This document shows positions 1 through 5,408 of a DNA stretch of 8,150 nucleotides, piece after piece; the stretch's first letter is position 1; every line of letters begins with the position of its first letter. Location of the stretch: positions 1 to 8,150 of the forward strand of contig CAYMZC010000116.1 of the NCBI GenBank assembly GCA_964394815.1, given 5' to 3'. The stretch is from Sandaracinobacteroides sp964394815. Its GTDB lineage: Bacteria; Pseudomonadota; Alphaproteobacteria; Sphingomonadales; Sphingomonadaceae. Made by a program: the position numbers and the translations under genes. The notes below the pieces were generated by a model. It was not told the origin of the DNA, did not search any database, and saw only the letters and a list, made by a program, of their open reading frames with translations.

Positions 1-404
1 GCTGGATGGCGGGATTTATCCGCTTTCCCATTACGGTGCTCGAAGAACTCGCCCATACACTGGCACCCAATGCGGCCGCCAGCAGCCGTGAAAGCCTGGC
101 AACCATTCCCAATAGCGTGAACAATCTCGACGAAAACGATCCGTTCGTGCGTACGGCGGCGGGCTTTCCCATCTCATCCCAGGTGCGCTATCACTCGATC
201 GTGGCCCAAGCCAATTCCGAAGTGGCCCTCGATGATTCCGATGACGGTCTTGTGCCTTATCGCAGCGCACATCTTCCCGGCGCACAGTCCGAGAAAGTCA
301 TTATTTCGGGGCACAGCGTGCAACAGAGCGCGGCCGCGATACTGGAGATCCAGCGTATTCTGAGAGAGGACATGGCTCTGCGGGAAGCGCATTTACAGCC
401 ATAG
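1..404 (+). CDS. Alpha/beta hydrolase (lipase/esterase type), C-terminal part, 5' end outside window
   Basis: The frame is open to the left edge of the window, so this is the last ~133 residues of a longer protein. The first in-window ATG (position 6) is internal and not a proposed start. Counting from that Met, the segment SDDGLVPY (Asp80) and the following SGHSVQ (His103) look like the acid and the histidine of an alpha/beta-hydrolase catalytic triad. The nucleophile elbow would lie upstream of the window. The text between residues 30 and 65 (SLATIPNSVNNL, then DPFVRTAAGFPI and VRYHSIV) resembles the C-terminal part of large proteobacterial esterase/lipase-like hydrolases, from family memory only. 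Substrate is unknown. The protein ends with TAG at 402-404 after a helix (AAILEIQRILRED), a normal family end, so the 3' end looks intact. No terminator with a T-tract follows. It may be chromosomal or ICE cargo; the window does not decide. Confidence 0.72.
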   Translation, partial: WMAGFIRFPITVLEELAHTLAPNAAASSRESLATIPNSVNNLDENDPFVRTAAGFPISSQVRYHSIVAQANSEVALDDSDDGLVPYRSAHLPGAQSEKVIISGHSVQQSAAAILEIQRILREDMALREAHLQP

Positions 405-461
405 ACAACTGCCATCTGCTGTGCGCGGCCGAGCTGATTTCGGATTTCGTATGGGCGTAAT

Positions 462-477
462 GCATTCATCTGAATGC
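462..477. repeat. 16-bp near-perfect palindrome (hairpin-capable)
   Basis: GCATTCATCTGAATGC reads as a 7-bp stem GCATTCA/TGAATGC around a 2-base centre (6 bp with a 4-base loop as RNA). It lies 58 bp after the hydrolase stop and just before the IS66 remnant. No T-run follows, so it is not a convincing intrinsic terminator. It may be a leftover of a mobile-element junction or simply chance. Confidence 0.35.
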
Positions 478-498
478 GCAAAGAGCATCAGACTTACT

Positions 499-657
499 GT
501 TGCCCGCTCGACGCTGGCACAGTGGGTCGGTGCGTGCGGCGCGCAACTGCAGCCGATGGTAAAGGCGCTGGATGACGAACTGCGTCGCCACGTGGTGCTG
601 CACGCCCACGAGACGCCGATGCTCAAGCCCAAGCATCTTGGCGACGGCAAGGCGTAC
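499..657 (+). pseudogene. IS66-family transposase (TnpC) remnant
   Basis: The plus frame passing through 508 reads ARSTLAQWVGACGAQLQPMV followed by KALDDELRRHVVLHAHETPMLKP. This matches the pattern I know for IS66 TnpC around its first catalytic acidic motif (typically ...LHADETP..MLKPG..KTHRAY). Only about 50 codons survive of a protein that is normally ~500 residues. The normal Asp of ADETP is replaced by His (codon 607-609), and the following text degenerates and stops at 664-666. Left similarity begins near 499-508; to the right it fades after GKAY, near 657. Neither the TnpA/TnpB partners nor IS66 terminal repeats are seen. The 87 bp from the hydrolase stop to this point hold nothing I recognise apart from the palindrome at 462-477. 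Confidence 0.7.
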
Positions 658-662
658 CCAAC

Positions 663-932
663 GTGATCCGCCGTCTGGCGGCGACCCAGCCCATGCTCGA
701 CAAGATCGTCGGCCACCAACGCCACATCGCTCAGGCCTACGGCATATCGATGGAGCATGCGCGCTGGCTGTTGACCACCGTGGCGTTCCACTGCCTTGCC
801 GTGGCCGACACGGTGTACTCGGTCGCCGAACGGGAACCCGTCGTGGATGCAGACCGTGCGACGGAGGAAGCCGAGATGGAGGCCGAACTCAACAGGGCAT
901 GCACGCACTCATTGTTGGCATGCTGGCCTTGA
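663..932 (+). CDS. Unrecognised small ORF, possibly a gene fragment
   Basis: An 89-codon reading frame from a GTG at 663 to a stop at 930-932. I do not recognise the family. The text is amphipathic and helix-rich (IRRLAATQPMLDKIVGHQR, then HARWLLTTVAFHCLAVAD) with an acidic stretch near residues 63-78 (DADRATEEAEMEAELN), and it looks like real protein sequence rather than a shadow. The last ~12 residues (CTHSLLACWP) look unlike the rest, suggesting the original end has been lost by a frameshift or junction near 894-905. No good Shine-Dalgarno precedes the GTG, and the frame stays open upstream through the IS66 remnant, so the original start may also be missing. It sits in a stretch of gene debris and is most likely a fragment. 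Confidence 0.4.
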   Translation: MIRRLAATQPMLDKIVGHQRHIAQAYGISMEHARWLLTTVAFHCLAVADTVYSVAEREPVVDADRATEEAEMEAELNRACTHSLLACWP

Positions 933-979
933 TGGATGCTGATGGCCTTTCAGGAGATAGTTGATCGTCGTTCTCGTTT
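933..979. other. Short junction segment without recognised content
   Basis: Between the unrecognised ORF and the truncated NTPase no gene, RBS or repeat is convincing. An alternative plus frame from ATG 899 to TGA 962-964 reads MHALIVGMLALMDADGLSG. It could be the shifted end of the preceding fragment, but it is too short to assign. Confidence 0.35.
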
Positions 980-1462
980 GTGGGGGTTGAATGGAAATCC
1001 AGGGATGCCGTAATTGAGGAGCCTGGACGGCGTATCGTTCAGGAACAAACACGCACGGGCGGCCAGGCCCTGCCGTGGCTCGACATGACGGCCTTCCTGC
1101 GCGGGGCCATCGACCTTGCGCTAGACAACCATGCCAATGCGCCACGCAGCAATACGCAATGGGTGTTCTTCGACCGTGGCCTGATCGACGCGGCGGCAGC
1201 ACCCCAGGCACTGGACGGCACTACTATTCTGGACACGATTGCCCAGTCGCATCGCTACCACTCGCGCATCTTTCTGGCCCCGCCGTGGCCTGAAATCTAT
1301 GTGCAGGACGAAGAACGCCGTCACAGCATGGATGAAGCGCGGGCTGAATTCGAGCGGCTTCAGCGCACCTATCCAGCGCTGGGCTATGCGGTATCGCGGT
1401 TGCCCAAGATCAGAGTGGCGCAACGCGCTGACTTTGTGCTGGACACCTTGGCTAGCCGCTAA
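980..1462 (+). pseudogene. AAA-type P-loop ATPase/kinase, N-terminally truncated (no Walker A)
   Basis: The open frame carries a recognisable AAA_28-like NTPase body. It has EEPGRRIVQEQ near residues 13-23 (numbered from GTG 980), then WVFFDRGLIDAAA (61-73), RIFLAPPWPEIYVQDEERR (96-114, lid region) and AEFERLQRTYPALGY (122-136). Family members normally begin with an ISG/TGAPG..GKST-type P-loop some 20 residues before the EEPGRR motif. Here that stretch is replaced by the unrelated VGVEWKSR, and an in-frame stop lies just upstream at 962-964. Without the P-loop the protein should not bind nucleotide triphosphates normally, so I call it a 5'-truncated pseudogene with the break near 1000. The rest of the frame is undamaged, which suggests a fairly recent truncation. 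It converges on the relaxase gene, 50 bp away, with no obvious terminator between them. Confidence 0.72.
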
Positions 1463-1512
1463 CCTACCAAGGCGAACTCTACCGTATCTCACCGCCACGT
1501 AGGACTCCATGC

Positions 1513-3375
1513 TCAAATCTCTTGCGTAACTCTGAGATAAGGATTGTTGGGTGGTACTGCATCGAACAACCAATTCGCATCGATCAGCAAATACCCATGC
1601 AGCTTCCGGGACTTGCGCGGCCCGGTGACTTCACAGATCCAGATGTTCAAGCCGCTGTCGTGCTTTCGATGCAACCCCAGTTTCTCAAAGCGCTTCTGCA
1701 CCCACTGCCAATCCGGCATCTTGTCCTGCCGTGCCAGCGTGCCGACATGAGGGTGCTCCTGGACGTAGCGCTGGAACACACCTGGGCTGACCAAGTAGGC
1801 CGTGTCATTCACGGAATGCACGAGCGCTTTTGCGTCGTTGATGATGAGCCGGCGCGAAGCAATTCCCTGTTTCAGCCACATCATGAAATGTTCGCCTGAC
1901 GGGGGCGCTGCTGTTAGGGGTGGTTTAGCAGTAGATGGTGGTGGCGAAGGAAGCACTGCGGCAGTCGCTGGCATAGGAGTGCTGGGGTCTGCGGGGTAGC
2001 TTCTCTGTGCAACCGGCTCCACATCCTGCTCGGCACCAGGCGAGCCGCTCGTGCTCACCATTGCCAGCATGTCCTCCATGACATCGGACACGGGCTGGGC
2101 CTTAGGCGGTGAGGCGGTGACGGTACTACTGCCTTCCCAAGATGGAAGTTTCTGACCGTTCGGGGCTGCCTTCGCCATGGCCGCAGGCGGCATTTTCGGC
2201 GCCTCGGCGTCGTTTTCGGCGACTGCCGCGTCGATCGCTACCGTGCCTGCAAAAGGCGTCGGTCGCTCGCCAGATTCCCAGATCAGCGCAGGAGCGAGGC
2301 GCAACAGGGTGAACGAGTGGGACCAGCCGGTGGAACTGGTTATGGTCGCGCGCCAAATAGCCTTGCCGTCGGGCGCCGGCTGCAACATGCCGTGATCCTG
2401 GAGGACGTTGAACACCGCGGTGTTGTTCGCAGGGATGCCATCGACGCCTTGGGACAGCAGGTGCGCACGCAGTTTGTCCGAGACCGTTTTGCTCACCAGC
2501 CACAGGGCATCGTCGGTGAGCCAGCCATCGGAGGCTTCCGGCTGGTTCAGTTTCAACTGTTCCTTGAGCAGGTAGCGCAACCCGTCGAGCAGCTTGCGCT
2601 GCAGCGCGTGCTTGGGCGCAGCCATGGCGCGGGCCGGATCGCCGCCCAGCTCCTGGGCCACCGAGGCCCGGTCTGCCTGCACGACAAGTTCGCCCAGTAC
2701 GCCGGCGTGCTCGTACTGCCCGGCCAGGACGTAGAGCAGTGGTGCCCACAGGGACGGATAGCCGCTGAGCCAGTCCAGGGCCTCACGGTCGAGCAGTTGG
2801 TGGTAGAGCAAACCTGTCGCGGCGCTGTGCAGGCGGTACTCGCGATCGTCGCGGTAGCGGAATCGGTATGGCTGGCGCAGCGGGCCGTGCCAAGGGTGCC
2901 AGATGCTGCCGTCGGCCAGCTCGACGTGCAGATCGACGGCGATCTTGCCGATGTCGTGCAGCAGCGCGGCGTAGGCGACGGCGGCGGTCCAGGCTTCGGA
3001 CTGTGCCGCTTGGTCTTCGGGGCTGGCGCCGATGGGCAGCAGATGGGACTGCCGCAGTTTCAGACTGTAGGCGACGATTTCGAGGCCGTGGTCGAGCATG
3101 CCGCCCAGATAGGCATGGTGATGCGCCTCGGAGGCCGGGAAGGCCTGGACCAGCTCGGCGTAGCGTTCCAGGGGCGCTCGGTACAGCGTGGCGAATTGCC
3201 TGCGCGACAGCGAGGTGCGCTGCCAAATGTGCTCCAGCAGCTTCTGCCGGCGCGGGGTGGCCAGCAGCGATGCGGCCGACTCGGGCCGCATCAACCCTTT
3301 CGGGAGGACGGTGGCGGGTGCTGGCGGTGGCGCGCCGGCGACCGGGGGCCGTTTTCGCTGGAACAGGGAGAGCAT
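1513..3375 (-). CDS. traI: MobH-family conjugative relaxase TraI (ICE, TraI_2 type)
   Basis: Relaxase expected to nick the ICE at oriT and pilot the strand into the mating channel. The protein has 620 residues. The N-terminal ~365 residues form the TraI_2/HD-hydrolase-like domain, with HHHAYLGGMLDHGLEI at 85-100, LLHDIGK at 138-144 (His140-Asp141), LHSAATG at 182-188 and VVQADRAS at 231-238 (Asp235). These are candidates for the metal-binding HD set used by MobH relaxases in place of the usual tyrosine/HUH chemistry. Residues ~370-493 are a Pro/Ala/Ser-rich linker. Residues ~495-620 form the C-terminal winged-helix-like TraI_2_C domain (EHFMMWLKQGI to NPYLRVTQEI). Start choice: ATG 3375 has AGGA 7 bp upstream (3383-3386) and gives MLSLFQRKRP. 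The frame is open up to 3450 but has no comparable support, and its extra residues look untypical. Length and domain order are normal, so the gene appears intact. Confidence 0.93.
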   Translation of the reverse strand: MLSLFQRKRPPVAGAPPPAPATVLPKGLMRPESAASLLATPRRQKLLEHIWQRTSLSRRQFATLYRAPLERYAELVQAFPASEAHHHAYLGGMLDHGLEIVAYSLKLRQSHLLPIGASPEDQAAQSEAWTAAVAYAALLHDIGKIAVDLHVELADGSIWHPWHGPLRQPYRFRYRDDREYRLHSAATGLLYHQLLDREALDWLSGYPSLWAPLLYVLAGQYEHAGVLGELVVQADRASVAQELGGDPARAMAAPKHALQRKLLDGLRYLLKEQLKLNQPEASDGWLTDDALWLVSKTVSDKLRAHLLSQGVDGIPANNTAVFNVLQDHGMLQPAPDGKAIWRATITSSTGWSHSFTLLRLAPALIWESGERPTPFAGTVAIDAAVAENDAEAPKMPPAAMAKAAPNGQKLPSWEGSSTVTASPPKAQPVSDVMEDMLAMVSTSGSPGAEQDVEPVAQRSYPADPSTPMPATAAVLPSPPPSTAKPPLTAAPPSGEHFMMWLKQGIASRRLIINDAKALVHSVNDTAYLVSPGVFQRYVQEHPHVGTLARQDKMPDWQWVQKRFEKLGLHRKHDSGLNIWICEVTGPRKSRKLHGYLLIDANWLFDAVPPNNPYLRVTQEI

Positions 3376-3382
3376 GCGGGTG

Positions 3383-3386
3383 TCCT
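3383..3386 (-). promoter_or_regulatory. Ribosome binding site deciding the traI start
   Basis: On the minus strand AGGA is followed by seven bases (CACCCGC) and ATG at 3375. This favours the 620-residue form over starting at 3450. Confidence 0.6.
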
Positions 3387-3457
3387 GTGGCGGGCCGACC
3401 GGGAGGCCTTTTTGCCTTTTCGAGGTAGGGCCTTTCCCCTTGCACCCCATTCCCTTG

Positions 3458-3490
3458 CCGTTTCGGCCCTTTGGCCTTTAACCGTTTCGG
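3458..3490. repeat. Two 9-bp direct repeats CCGTTTCGG upstream of traI
   Basis: CCGTTTCGG occurs exactly at 3458-3466 and again at 3482-3490, 24 bp apart. Each copy is itself partly symmetrical (CCG...CGG). They lie 83-115 bp upstream of the traI start codon and overlap or flank the candidate traI promoter. They look like binding sites for a regulator, or iteron-like sites for a relaxosome protein. Flanking DNA at 3401-3480 is unusually pyrimidine-rich on this strand, with GCCTTT at 3406, 3414, 3430 and 3474. Confidence 0.5.
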
Positions 3491-3517
3491 TATAGCGGGG
3501 CCTGGGTTGCGGTTCCA
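3489..3517 (-). promoter_or_regulatory. Weak candidate sigma-70 promoter for traI
   Basis: On the minus strand TGGAAC (3512-3517) is separated by 17 bp from TATACC (3489-3494). The matches to TTGACA and TATAAT are 3/6 and 4/6. The -10 overlaps the upstream CCGTTTCGG repeat, which would suit control by a repressor. The evidence is pattern only. Confidence 0.28.
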
Positions 3518-3537
3518 GCGTCAATGTGGAACCCGCA
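3508..3537. repeat. Stem-loop between traI and the antitoxin gene
   Basis: TGCGGTTCCA (3508-3517) pairs with TGGAACCCGCA (3527-3537), leaving one unpaired base in the right arm and a 9-base loop (GCGTCAATG). No T-run follows, so it is not a terminator. Stem-loops next to a relaxase gene are common parts of transfer origins, so an oriT role is possible but not shown. Confidence 0.42.
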
Positions 3538-3599
3538 CGAATGGATTGCGCGGCGACCAGCCGCTGGCCTCGGCCTATGCTGCGGAGACGCTGTTTTCG

Positions 3600-3681
3600 C
3601 CAGGTAGGTTGCTCTCTAGGCGTCAAAGTTGACAAATGCGACAAAGGCGACTAGAGTAAGTCCTGTCTCAAACCTACCTGG
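3600..3681. promoter_or_regulatory. Inverted repeat bracketing the toxin-antitoxin promoter (probable operator)
   Basis: CCAGGTAGGTT at 3600-3610 has its exact reverse complement AACCTACCTGG at 3671-3681, so the 11-bp arms are separated by 60 bp. The promoter lies between the arms and the right arm ends at the antitoxin's Shine-Dalgarno. An antitoxin or toxin-antitoxin complex bound to both arms could loop out or occlude the promoter, the usual logic of self-repressed toxin-antitoxin operons. A shorter nested pair, CTCTAG (3614-3619) and CTAGAG (3651-3656), lies inside. Confidence 0.6.
3629..3657 (+). promoter_or_regulatory. Sigma-70 promoter of the toxin-antitoxin operon
   Basis: A perfect -35 TTGACA (3629-3634), a 17-bp spacer and TAGAGT (3652-3657, 4/6 to TATAAT) predict transcription starting near 3664, about 27 bp before the antitoxin start. 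The -35 is part of a palindrome, GTCAA-AG-TTGAC (3622-3633), a possible additional operator. The spacer contains a tandem 9-bp near-repeat (GACAAATGC, GACAAAGGC). Confidence 0.72.
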
Positions 3682-3684
3682 GAG
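3680..3684 (+). promoter_or_regulatory. Ribosome binding site deciding the antitoxin start
   Basis: GGGAG is immediately followed by ATG at 3685, too close for initiation, and by a second in-frame ATG at 3691 with a normal 6-base spacing. The second ATG is therefore the likely start. Confidence 0.6.
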
Positions 3685-3690
3685 ATGACC

Positions 3691-4317
3691 ATGCCCACCG
3701 CCATTGAATTCATTGCCGACCGTCTGCCGCGTGTCACCGTGGAGGATGTGCGCCGCTTCGCGGATACCGTCGAAATCCGGGATGCGCCGGCTTTCGCGGC
3801 CGAGTTGCAGGCGTTCATTCACGAGCGCGTGGAGGCGGTAAAGCTGCCAGCCAACCTCGAAGGTGAAACGGTGGAGCACGCCTTGAAGCGTAAGACGGCT
3901 GCGCTGCGCGCTGAGACGCGCTGGGCGCCGACTGAAACCGACGTCCAGCGAGGCCGCGCCGTGCTGCTGGAAACCTTCAACCAGCCGCACAACCTGCCGC
4001 CCGCGGAGTACGCCAAGCTGGCGGACAAGTCGCGCCAGCAGATCTACAAGGACATCCTCGCCCGTCGGCTGCTGGCGCTGAACGTGGGGCCGCGAGGCCA
4101 GAAACTGCCCGACTGGCAGCTCGACCCGGTGAAGCAGCAGTTGACCCAAACCGTGCTTCAGGAGGTCGAGGGCATCGACCCTTGGACGATCTACCGCGCA
4201 CTGTCCGAACCGCTCGAAGGCTTGGGCGGCCGCTCGCCAGTGGATGCGGTGACGCATGGCACGATCGACGACGTGGCCGAGGCCGTGTTCAACGTGCTGG
4301 GCGTTCAGGTGCATTGA
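3691..4317 (+). CDS. Antitoxin of a RES/Xre-type toxin-antitoxin pair (Xre/MbcA/ParS toxin-binding domain)
   Basis: Predicted 208-residue antitoxin that should bind and block the RES toxin encoded 12 bp downstream and repress its own promoter. The C-terminal ~65 residues fit the Xre/MbcA/ParS toxin-binding (DUF2384-like) pattern: LPDWQLD at 139-145, an acidic helix, then LGGRSPVDAVTHG at 178-190 and a final helix ending AVFNVLGVQVH. Residues ~104-132 (AEYAKLADKSRQQIYKDILA, then RRLLALNV) look like a helix-turn-helix DNA reader. Residues 1-100 form an extra helical region, longer than in classic ~100-150-residue MbcA/Xre antitoxins, which I cannot assign. The start at 3691 is preferred because the in-frame ATG at 3685 touches the Shine-Dalgarno. 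The promoter and bracketing inverted repeat directly upstream suggest autoregulation. The assignment rests on pattern plus the adjacent RES gene. Confidence 0.82.
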   Translation: MPTAIEFIADRLPRVTVEDVRRFADTVEIRDAPAFAAELQAFIHERVEAVKLPANLEGETVEHALKRKTAALRAETRWAPTETDVQRGRAVLLETFNQPHNLPPAEYAKLADKSRQQIYKDILARRLLALNVGPRGQKLPDWQLDPVKQQLTQTVLQEVEGIDPWTIYRALSEPLEGLGGRSPVDAVTHGTIDDVAEAVFNVLGVQVH

Positions 4318-4329
4318 AGCGAGATCGCC

Positions 4330-4962
4330 ATGAGCCACGAGCTGCCTTCGTTCCTGATCGATGCCGGTGAGCTGCTCCAGCATGTGAGCCGCGTCGTCTA
4401 TCGGGGCAGCCCGCTGTACTATGGCCGCAGCAGCACCAATCGCTACGATGACCCGGCCCAGGCCTACGGGGTGCTCTACCTGGGGCGCGACCTGCCCACG
4501 GCGCTGATGGAGTCGGTGTTTCATAAGCACCAGTGGCTTGCGGACACGAAGCGCTCGATCGCGCTGAAAGAAGTCCAGAGCCGGATGGTGCGCGCAGTGG
4601 GCGTGATGGACGACGTGCTTCTGGCCGACCTCACGGCGCCGGGCGTCATGGCGGGCTACTTCGGCCTGAACCTGGAGCAGTTGGCCAGCCGCGACTACAC
4701 GCACACGCAGCAGGTGTCGGCCCAGGTGCATGCGATGCTTGGAGATGACGGCCAGGTGCTGTTCGACGGGGTGCTCTATCCGTCGCGCAACAACTATCCC
4801 GCCAAGAGCATCGCGCTGTTCGAGCGTGCCAGCGCGAAGGTCAGTGTCATCGAGGACATCGATCTCGTTGACCATGTGGACTGGCCGCGTTTCGTTGCTA
4901 CATACCGCATCGGCGTGGAGCCCGACCCTGGCCCGTTGGAACCGGATGACGAAGCGTCCTGA
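4330..4962 (+). CDS. RES-domain toxin (NAD+ phosphorylase/ADP-ribosyl type)
   Basis: A 210-residue RES-family protein. Studied members such as MbcT degrade NAD+ by phosphorolysis, and ParT modifies a host enzyme by ADP-ribosylation; which reaction this one performs is unknown. The name-giving residues are visible: Arg25 in VVYRGSPLYYG, Glu61 in LPTALMESVFH, and Ser152 in GVLYPSRNN, with GVLYLG (47-52) forming part of the expected NAD pocket. The domain covers nearly the whole protein (about residues 20-180), followed by an acidic, Pro-rich tail. The length is typical and no catalytic position is missing, so it is probably active and needs its antitoxin. It is transcribed with the antitoxin gene (12-bp gap, modest GCGAG-like RBS). 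Stop TGA is at 4960-4962. Confidence 0.88.
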   Translation: MSHELPSFLIDAGELLQHVSRVVYRGSPLYYGRSSTNRYDDPAQAYGVLYLGRDLPTALMESVFHKHQWLADTKRSIALKEVQSRMVRAVGVMDDVLLADLTAPGVMAGYFGLNLEQLASRDYTHTQQVSAQVHAMLGDDGQVLFDGVLYPSRNNYPAKSIALFERASAKVSVIEDIDLVDHVDWPRFVATYRIGVEPDPGPLEPDDEAS

Positions 4963-5046
4963 AGCAGCAAGAGAACACATTGAAGCCCTAAACAGAATGA
5001 AATGGACCAAACTGAAATAGGCATCCCTCAGCAGTAGGAGACGACC
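4963..5046 (+). other. A-rich gap before the DUF3742 gene
   Basis: 84 bp that are clearly richer in A than the surrounding genes, ending with AGGAG (5036-5040) six bases before the DUF3742 ATG. I found no convincing -35/-10 pair and no terminator hairpin. The gene may be read from the toxin-antitoxin promoter or from a weak promoter here. Confidence 0.35.
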
Positions 5047-5406
5047 ATGAACACCACGACTCGCACCAGCACCGCAGAACGCCTCGGCCGCGCCTTTGGC
5101 CGCGGATGGCGTGCCTACGCGCGCTGTGAACGGCGGGCGTCGAACTGGTTGGTTTCCAAGGGCATGCCGACGGCTGGAGCCACCGCGCTCGTGTGGATGG
5201 TTAAGCTGGCTGCGCTCGGGGTGCTGCTGTACACCACCTTCTGGCTGGCCCTGGTGATGGTGTGCGTCATGGTGGTTGCCTGGATGGCCCGCAACACCGA
5301 CTTGGGCGAGGAGTTGCCCGAGCCAGAGTGGCGAAACGGACCAGCAGGATTCGGCCTATACACCTACGACGGTTTCCGCATTGATCCTCATGTCGAGGAC
5401 GACTAG
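5047..5406 (+). CDS. DUF3742 family membrane protein (ICE-associated)
   Basis: A 119-residue protein of the DUF3742 type, a family known mainly from ICEs of the PFGI-1/clc class; function unknown. It has a basic, helical N-terminus (residues 8-36, ERLGRAFGRGWRAYARCERR), a hydrophobic stretch at ~45-80 long enough for two membrane passes, and a conserved-looking tail (EWRNGPAGFGLYTYDGFRID, 94-113). The RBS AGGAG at 5036-5040 with 6-base spacing supports the start. It is on the same strand as the toxin-antitoxin pair but opposite to the conjugation genes. Its TAG (5404-5406) lies only 6 bp from the stop of the convergent TraG-like gene. A link to conjugation is inferred from gene neighbourhood only. 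Confidence 0.88.
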   Translation: MNTTTRTSTAERLGRAFGRGWRAYARCERRASNWLVSKGMPTAGATALVWMVKLAALGVLLYTTFWLALVMVCVMVVAWMARNTDLGEELPEPEWRNGPAGFGLYTYDGFRIDPHVEDD

Positions 5407-5408
5407 CA

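Noticed and set aside
1463..1512. Possible terminator between the truncated NTPase and traI
   Set aside because: Only a distant CCTAC/GTAGG pairing and no T-run; not enough to call a terminator.
1..1512. Integrase gene or tRNA/att site expected near an ICE end
   Set aside because: No tyrosine-recombinase motifs, tRNA-like structure or att repeat found. In clc-like elements the relaxase can border the variable region far from the integrase, so absence here does not prove a defective element.
3376..3450. Longer traI start at 3450
   Set aside because: No RBS fits, the extra 25 residues (starting MGCKGKGPTSKRQKG) look untypical, and ATG 3375 has a well-spaced AGGA.
2317..3495. 392-codon plus-strand open frame opposite traI
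   Set aside because: It is antisense to a well-supported relaxase with clear domains. The translation is Gln/Val/Gly/Arg-rich without recognisable motifs, as expected of a shadow frame in GC-rich DNA.
3616..5010. 464-codon minus-strand open frame opposite the toxin-antitoxin genes
   Set aside because: It spans the promoter and both toxin-antitoxin genes in antisense and is His/Arg/Gln/Val-rich low-information text. The plus-strand genes have RBSs, family motifs and catalytic residues.
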